The translations under genes were made by a program, and so were the position numbers. Source: CAYNXB01 sp964401045 (GTDB lineage Bacteria; Pseudomonadota; Alphaproteobacteria; Sphingomonadales; Sphingomonadaceae). Taken from it: a DNA stretch of 64,000 nucleotides. Below, piece by piece: positions 60,019-64,000 of the stretch; the stretch's first letter is position 1; each line of letters opens with the position of its first letter. The stretch lies in the NCBI GenBank assembly GCA_964401045.1, contig CAYNXB010000009.1:1-64000 (forward strand), in the 5' to 3' direction. The notes below the pieces were generated by a model that worked only from the letters and a program-made list of their open reading frames with translations, had not been told where the DNA came from and did not search any database.

Positions 60019-60031
60019 CGGGAGGAACGTT

Positions 60032-61075
60032 TCAATCATCTTCGTCCTCATAACCCACCAGCGCCAGCGCGCGGGCACGGCGCTGATGGAGCTGGCACCA
60101 GCGCAGCAACGCTTCCTCGCGGCCGTGGGTGATCCAGGTCTCGGCCGGGTCCACATCTTCGATCGTACGGGTGAGCTCGCCCCAGTCGGCGTGATCGGAG
60201 ATCACCAGCGGCAGCTCGACCTGGCGCTGGCGGGCGCGCTGGCGCACGCGCATCCAGCCGCTCGCCATTGCGGTGATCGGATCGGGAAGGCGGCGGCTCC
60301 AGCGGTCGTTGAGCGCAGAGGGCGGGCACAGCACTACCGCGCCGCGCATGTCGTCTTTCTTGTAATCCGACACGAGGCGCAGTTCGCCGAGATCGACGCC
60401 GTGTTCCTCGTAGAGACGGCACATTCGTTCAAGCGCCCCGTGGAGATAGATCGGCGCGGTGTGACCCGCGAGGCGCAGCTCGGCGATCACGCGTTGCGCC
60501 TTGCCGAGCGCGTAGGCGCCGACCAGCACGCAGCGATCGGGTTCGGCTGCAATCGCATCGAGCAGCTTGCCGATCTCCTCGCCGATCGGCGGATGGCAGA
60601 ACACCGGCAGGCCGAAGGTCGCTTCGGTGATGAAGATATCGCACGGGGTGACTTCGAACGGGGGGCAGGTCGGGTCCGGGCGGCGTTTGTAGTCGCCGGT
60701 GACGATCACTCGTTCGCCGGCATGTTCGAGCAGGATCTGCGCCGAGCCGAGCACATGCCCGGCGGGGATATACGTCGCAGTTACGCCGCCGTTGAGCTTG
60801 ACGACCTCACCATACTCGACCGGCCGGGCGCCTTCGCGCGTCTGATAGCGAAGCTCCATGATCGCCAGCGTTGCCGGTGTGGCGACAGTCTCTCCGTGCC
60901 CGCCGCGCGCATGGTCCGAATGGCCGTGGGTGACGAGCGCACGGTCCACCGGGCGCGAAGGGTCGATCCACGCGTCCGCAGGCATCACGTGGATGCCCCA
61001 CGGCTCTGGCCTGATCCAGGAGAAGTCGGCGCGCATCGCCGGGGTAGAACGGCGTGCCCCCTTGCTGGGTTTCAT
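60032..61075 (-). CDS. Ligase-associated MBL-fold DNA exonuclease
   Basis: A 347-residue metallo-beta-lactamase-fold nuclease related to CPSF73/SNM1: THGHSDHARGGHG (metal motif), YIPAGHVLGSAQILLE, VTGDYKRRPDPT, and VISDHADWGEL, with ITHGREEALLRW near the end. Likely trims DNA ends for the ligase next to it. ATG 61075; ATG 61036 (MRADFSW) is an alternative. The palindromic repeat begins 14 bp after its stop. Confidence 0.9.
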   Translation of the reverse strand: MKPSKGARRSTPAMRADFSWIRPEPWGIHVMPADAWIDPSRPVDRALVTHGHSDHARGGHGETVATPATLAIMELRYQTREGARPVEYGEVVKLNGGVTATYIPAGHVLGSAQILLEHAGERVIVTGDYKRRPDPTCPPFEVTPCDIFITEATFGLPVFCHPPIGEEIGKLLDAIAAEPDRCVLVGAYALGKAQRVIAELRLAGHTAPIYLHGALERMCRLYEEHGVDLGELRLVSDYKKDDMRGAVVLCPPSALNDRWSRRLPDPITAMASGWMRVRQRARQRQVELPLVISDHADWGELTRTIEDVDPAETWITHGREEALLRWCQLHQRRARALALVGYEDEDD

Positions 61076-61118
61076 CGCCCCTATGTAAGCCGCGATGCGG
61101 CCGCTGTCGCGCCCGCGG

Positions 61119-61538
61119 CTATTTGGCGATGCGGCCGGCGCCGTAACGGTAGACGAGCTCGCCGCCGAGCCAGCCGCCGAAGGCGAGTATGAGTGCGCTG
61201 GCGAGGCAAACCGCGATGCTCGCCCCCGAAGGCTCGGACGAGCCGGTCAACGTCTCGCGCCGCAAGTAGAGCGCGACCGCGTAGCCGAGCCAGGCGAGCC
61301 CGACCGTGCCCATATGCCGCAGCGCGTGGGGCACGATCGTCTCGTCAAGCCGGGCGAAGTCGTACAACCCGGCGGCCATCGCCCCGAGCCCGCCGAGCAG
61401 CCCCGCCGCGATCAGCAGCGCGGAGAACGGCGGGTTCGACCAGATCCCCGCGAGATGGAGCAGGTCCGCGGCGGATGCGCTCAGCAGCAGGCCGAGCGGG
61501 AAATGCACTACCGCCGGGTGGATCGGATGCGCGGTCAT
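61119..61538 (-). CDS. DUF2231 membrane protein
   Basis: A 139-residue four-helix protein of the DUF2231 type: AHPIHPAVVHFPLGLLL opens it with conserved His residues, then GLYDFARLDE and PHALRHMG, suggesting metal or heme ligands in the membrane. Its start overlaps the stop of the upstream membrane gene (TGATG). Unknown function; controlled with that gene from the operator at 61934. Confidence 0.8.
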   Translation of the reverse strand: MTAHPIHPAVVHFPLGLLLSASAADLLHLAGIWSNPPFSALLIAAGLLGGLGAMAAGLYDFARLDETIVPHALRHMGTVGLAWLGYAVALYLRRETLTGSSEPSGASIAVCLASALILAFGGWLGGELVYRYGAGRIAK

Positions 61539-61891
61539 CAGAACAGCGCGAACGCGCCGCCCGCGAGCAGCACGAAACCGATCACCGCCACGCTCGCATG
61601 CACCAGCACCACCGCCCGCGGCCCCGGCACCTTGCGCAGGTGGTACGACGCCAGGAAGAAGCCGCCAAGCGCGGCGACCAGCAGCAGGATCAGCGCCAGC
61701 GGCGTGTTACCCGGAACGTCGCCGCTACCCAGCACGACCAGCAACGTGAGCACGAGGCCCGTGGCTCCGAGCGCGGCGTGCAGCAGCGACACCGGCCATG
61801 GCGCCAGCCGCCCGCGCAGCACGTAGCTCGCGAGGACCAGGCCTCCGAGCGCTGCTATTGCGAAAATCAAAACAGCCCATTGCAGCATCAT
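61538..61891 (-). CDS. Small four-helix membrane protein
   Basis: A 117-residue hydrophobic protein built of two similar halves: AALGGLVLASYVLRG and AALGGFFLASYHLRKVPGP occur about 55 residues apart, suggesting an internal duplication of a two-helix unit. GGGAGAA precedes the double ATG at 61891. It heads the operon with the DUF2231 gene, next to the divergent regulator. Confidence 0.75.
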   Translation of the reverse strand: MMLQWAVLIFAIAALGGLVLASYVLRGRLAPWPVSLLHAALGATGLVLTLLVVLGSGDVPGNTPLALILLLVAALGGFFLASYHLRKVPGPRAVVLVHASVAVIGFVLLAGGAFALF

Positions 61892-61913
61892 TGTTTCTCC
61901 CTGTTGCGGCGCG

Positions 61914-61942
61914 ACAATGTGCCGCACCACGCGCTTTGTCAA
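61914..61942 (-). promoter_or_regulatory. Promoter of the membrane-protein operon
   Basis: On the minus strand TTGACA (61942-61937), 17-bp spacer, CATTGT (61919-61914). A perfect -35 and a fair -10. The -35 lies inside the left half of the operator palindrome. The start codon is 23 bp further on. Confidence 0.65.
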
Positions 61943-61959
61943 TATACATGATTACAAAG
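61934..61959. promoter_or_regulatory. Candidate operator in the divergent region
   Basis: CTTTGT-N14-ACAAAG, a 26-bp imperfect palindrome (9 of 13 half-positions symmetric), AT-rich in its centre. It covers the -35 of the membrane operon and lies 35 bp before the regulator start, a good place for repression of both by the regulator. Confidence 0.6.
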
Positions 61960-61993
61960 TTGCAAAAGCCTTGATTCCGCTTAGGGTTAGGCG

Positions 61994-62635
61994 ATGGAGC
62001 CCCGGTCCGAATCGTCGCCGCGAACGCGGGAACGCATTCTCACGCTGCTGCTTCACGCGCCCGAGCCGCTCTCGTCTCCGGCGCTCGCGACGCGACTCGG
62101 CATTTCACGCAACGCCACTCACCAGCACCTCAGCGCGCTTGAGCGCGACGGGCTGGTGGAGCGCGCGTCCCAGATCTCGACCAGAGGTCGGCCATCGCAA
62201 GGATTCCGCCTGAGCCGGGCTGGCGAGGCGATGTTTCCGCGCCAATACGCGCTACTCGCACGCAAGCTGATCGTGGAGCTTGCCCGGCGGCTGGGGCCCG
62301 AAGCGCTTCCCGCGACATTGGCGGCGATCGGCGAGGAGCTCGCCCGCGAACTCACGCCGCGCCTCGGCGACGACGCGCAGCTTCCCTCAATCGCGGAACT
62401 GATGCGCGAGCTTGGCTACGAGGCGCACATCGGCGACGCGCCCGACGAGATCGAGGCGCACAATTGCGTGTTCCACGATCTTGCGATGCGCGACCAGGCG
62501 ATCTGCGCGCTCGATCTGGCGCTGCTCGGCACGCTATCGGGCCGCGCGGTCGAGCATCGCAGTTGCATGGCGCGCGGCGACCGGTCCTGCCGCTTCGCGT
62601 TCGGCACGGCGGCTGAGTCGCCCGGCGCGCGTTAG
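61994..62635 (+). CDS. Winged-helix regulator with cysteine-rich C-domain (SufR-like)
   Basis: A 213-residue regulator. N-terminal ArsR/MarR-type winged helix (10-80): LSSPALATRLGISRNATHQHLSALERDGLVE and RGRPSQGFRLS. C-terminal domain has Cys158, 171, 191 and 199 (HNCVFHDLA, AICALDLAL, HRSCMARGDRSCRF), like SufR-type Fe-S sensing regulators or V4R domains. Likely senses redox or metal and controls the divergent membrane operon and itself. Cluster type not determinable. Confidence 0.8.
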   Translation: MEPRSESSPRTRERILTLLLHAPEPLSSPALATRLGISRNATHQHLSALERDGLVERASQISTRGRPSQGFRLSRAGEAMFPRQYALLARKLIVELARRLGPEALPATLAAIGEELARELTPRLGDDAQLPSIAELMRELGYEAHIGDAPDEIEAHNCVFHDLAMRDQAICALDLALLGTLSGRAVEHRSCMARGDRSCRFAFGTAAESPGAR

Positions 62636-62644
62636 TCGCCGCGC

Positions 62645-64000
62645 CTAGTCCCCGCCGGCCGCCTGTGCCTTAGTCCACGCTTTCCATTCGGCGATCGCGG
62701 GATCGTAGCGCAGCAGCTTGCCGCCGGGATCGAGCACGTAATGCACCCCGGTCTCGCCGAGGCTGACTTCGCCGCTTCCGCCGGTCATCGGCACGGTCAC
62801 CATCTGTCCGCCTATCTCGACATCGACCGGCAGCGGGAACGCAGCCCCACTCTCAACCTGCCAGTGCAGCCGCAGTGTCGCACCCTCGCGCGTCGCCTCG
62901 AGCTTCGGCAACGCGGCCTGTTGCAGGTAGGCGTCGAAGAACCACGCCCAGTCCTTGCCTGTCACCTGCTCGACGATCTGCCGGAAATCCTTGCTGGTGC
63001 GCAGGACTGGCGTGAAATTGCCCGGCCGCGGATCGTCGCGGCCGTAAACGAACAGCCGCAGGCACTGTTCGAACGCCGCGTCGCCGATCTGCTCGCGCAG
63101 CGTGTGCAGGATCCACGAGCCCTTGTAGTAGATGTCGCCGCCCCAGCCGCTTTCCTCGTCGCCGTAGTCCGGTTTCGGTGCGCCCGGCGCCGGCACCAGC
63201 GGCACCTTGCTGACGATCTTCTTGCGGCTCTCCCACAGGGCAGCGTGATAGGCGAGTTCGCCCGCCTTCCACCGCAAGTAGAGCGGCTGCATGTAGCTGC
63301 CGAAGCCCTCGTGCAGCCACATCTCCTCGTCCAGACGGTTGGTTTCCTGGTTAGCGAACCATTCGTGGCTGAATTCGTGCTGCAGCAACCAGTCGTAGCC
63401 TTCAGGCGCCGGCTTGAAGTGGTTGCCGTAGGCGTTGATCGTCTGGTGCTCCATGCCCAGGTGCGGCGTCTCGGCAATCCCGGCCTTTTCGTCGCCAAAC
63501 GGATAGGGGCCGACGGCGCTCTCGAAGAAATCGAGGTAGTCGGCAAGCTCGCCGAGCAGCTTGTTTGCCCCTTCGGCGTGGCCGGGAAGGTGCCAGAACA
63601 TCAGCGGGATCGTGTTGCCGAAGCGGCTCGCATAACCGCGCGACGCCACTTCGTAGGGTCCGACCTGGATCGTGACGCCATAGTTGTTTGGATATTTCGC
63701 CTGCCACCGCCAGGTGGTCCAGCCGCGGTTGTGCTCCTCACCGACAAGCTTGCCGTTGCCGGCCTCGACGAGCGGCTCCGGCACCGTCACCGCGAAATCG
63801 AGCAGGGCGATCTTGCTCAGCGGGTTGTCGATGCACGGCCAGAACATGTCGCAGCCCTCGCCCTGCACCGCGCTGGCGATCCACGGCTGGCCCTGTTCGG
63901 TCTTGGCCCAGACGAAGCCGCCGTCCCACGGCGCGTTGGCGGCGACGAACGGCACGCCCGCCCAGGTGATCGCGACTTCCGCTTCGGCCTTCGTGGCGAG
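62645..64000 (-). CDS. M1-family aminopeptidase (partial, 3' part)
   Basis: The last 451 residues of a zinc metallopeptidase; the 5' part lies beyond the right edge, with the frame open to base 64000. GMEHQTINAYGNHF is the exopeptidase motif; LLQHEFSHEWFANQETNRLDEEMWLHEGFGSY gives HExxH-x18-E, the gluzincin zinc site. The C-terminal beta-domain replaces the usual helical one, as in the short M1 forms. Signal peptide cannot be judged. Confidence 0.92.
   Translation of the reverse strand, partial: LATKAEAEVAITWAGVPFVAANAPWDGGFVWAKTEQGQPWIASAVQGEGCDMFWPCIDNPLSKIALLDFAVTVPEPLVEAGNGKLVGEEHNRGWTTWRWQAKYPNNYGVTIQVGPYEVASRGYASRFGNTIPLMFWHLPGHAEGANKLLGELADYLDFFESAVGPYPFGDEKAGIAETPHLGMEHQTINAYGNHFKPAPEGYDWLLQHEFSHEWFANQETNRLDEEMWLHEGFGSYMQPLYLRWKAGELAYHAALWESRKKIVSKVPLVPAPGAPKPDYGDEESGWGGDIYYKGSWILHTLREQIGDAAFEQCLRLFVYGRDDPRPGNFTPVLRTSKDFRQIVEQVTGKDWAWFFDAYLQQAALPKLEATREGATLRLHWQVESGAAFPLPVDVEIGGQMVTVPMTGGSGEVSLGETGVHYVLDPGGKLLRYDPAIAEWKAWTKAQAAGGD

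Noticed and set aside
1..64000. tRNA, rRNA, CRISPR array, prophage or transposase
   Set aside because: Read for conserved T-arm sequence, spaced direct repeats and integrase or transposase motifs; none noticed. A tRNAscan or HMM search would settle this.

Overview
The window is GC-rich chromosomal DNA from an alphaproteobacterium. It most resembles Sphingomonadales, probably near Erythrobacteraceae/Sphingomonadaceae. Reasons are the gene order around hemE and parAB, a ThiS-ThiG fusion, ribosomal protein S9 with a long acidic N-terminal extension, an UrcA-family protein, DUF1491, DUF2497/PopZ, fused or overlapping ATGA/GTGA start-stop junctions, an EcfG-type stress promoter, and a 'CTGTCGAAG' palindromic repeat common in this order (the last from memory, not searched). 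I see no prophage, plasmid or CRISPR signature and no tRNA or rRNA gene. Nearly all genes are core or conserved accessory genes.

Layout. 1-7.9 kb: the head of a SUF Fe-S operon (Rrf2 regulator then sufB, minus strand), a hemerythrin gene behind a textbook EcfG promoter, pyrD, a lipoprotein gamma-glutamyltransferase, an acyl-CoA synthetase, an SGNH-like protein and an unknown gene. 7.9-11.7 kb: thiS-thiG fusion, a 187-bp inverted-repeat element, a MerC-like membrane protein with a Zur-like box shared with divergent ctaA-cutA. 11.8-24.2 kb: rplM-rpsI, a POT peptide transporter, a metallophosphoesterase/lipid-kinase operon, a LytS/LytTR two-component pair, pcm-like/tolC/popZ, 2Fe-2S ferredoxin-like, CBS protein, erpA, xthA.

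24-40.5 kb is the most informative part: the chromosome replication origin neighbourhood. Leftward (minus) run ppsR-maf-aroE-coaE-dnaQ, then hpf-ptsN; rightward (plus) run hemE-hemJ-rho, then mnmE-mnmG-rsmG-parA-parB. Between ppsR and hemE lies a 305-bp non-coding segment with a perfect DnaA box, several near matches, four GANTC methylation motifs and an AT-rich stretch: a strong oriC candidate. Three 16-bp parS palindromes lie 5.4-7.8 kb to its right, in and next to mnmE/mnmG/rsmG, just before parAB. Transcription diverges from the candidate origin on both sides, as expected for leading-strand genes.

40.5-64 kb: a glycine-zipper envelope protein, free-methionine-sulfoxide reductase, PQQ-type sugar dehydrogenase-like protein, DUF815 ATPase with an acyl-CoA dehydrogenase, Sua5, small lipoproteins (one apparently frameshifted), a GIN-domain lipoprotein, carD, an SUV3-like helicase/S4/ferredoxin operon, an M23 peptidase, hemB, GNAT, gamma-carbonic anhydrase, DUF167, SulP transporter, a ligase plus ligase-associated exonuclease pair, a divergent locus of a cysteine-rich winged-helix regulator and two membrane proteins with an operator over a consensus promoter, and the 3' part of an M1 aminopeptidase running off the right edge.

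Functional themes: Fe-S and heme supply (sufB, erpA, fdxA, hemE, hemJ, hemB, ctaA), origin segregation (oriC, parS, parAB, popZ), and tRNA/ribosome modification and hibernation (mnmE, mnmG, rsmG, Sua5, hpf). No clearly new multi-gene system is evident. The best candidates for undescribed biology are the regulator/membrane-protein locus near 62 kb, the inverted-repeat element at 8.9-9.1 kb and the detailed architecture of oriC.
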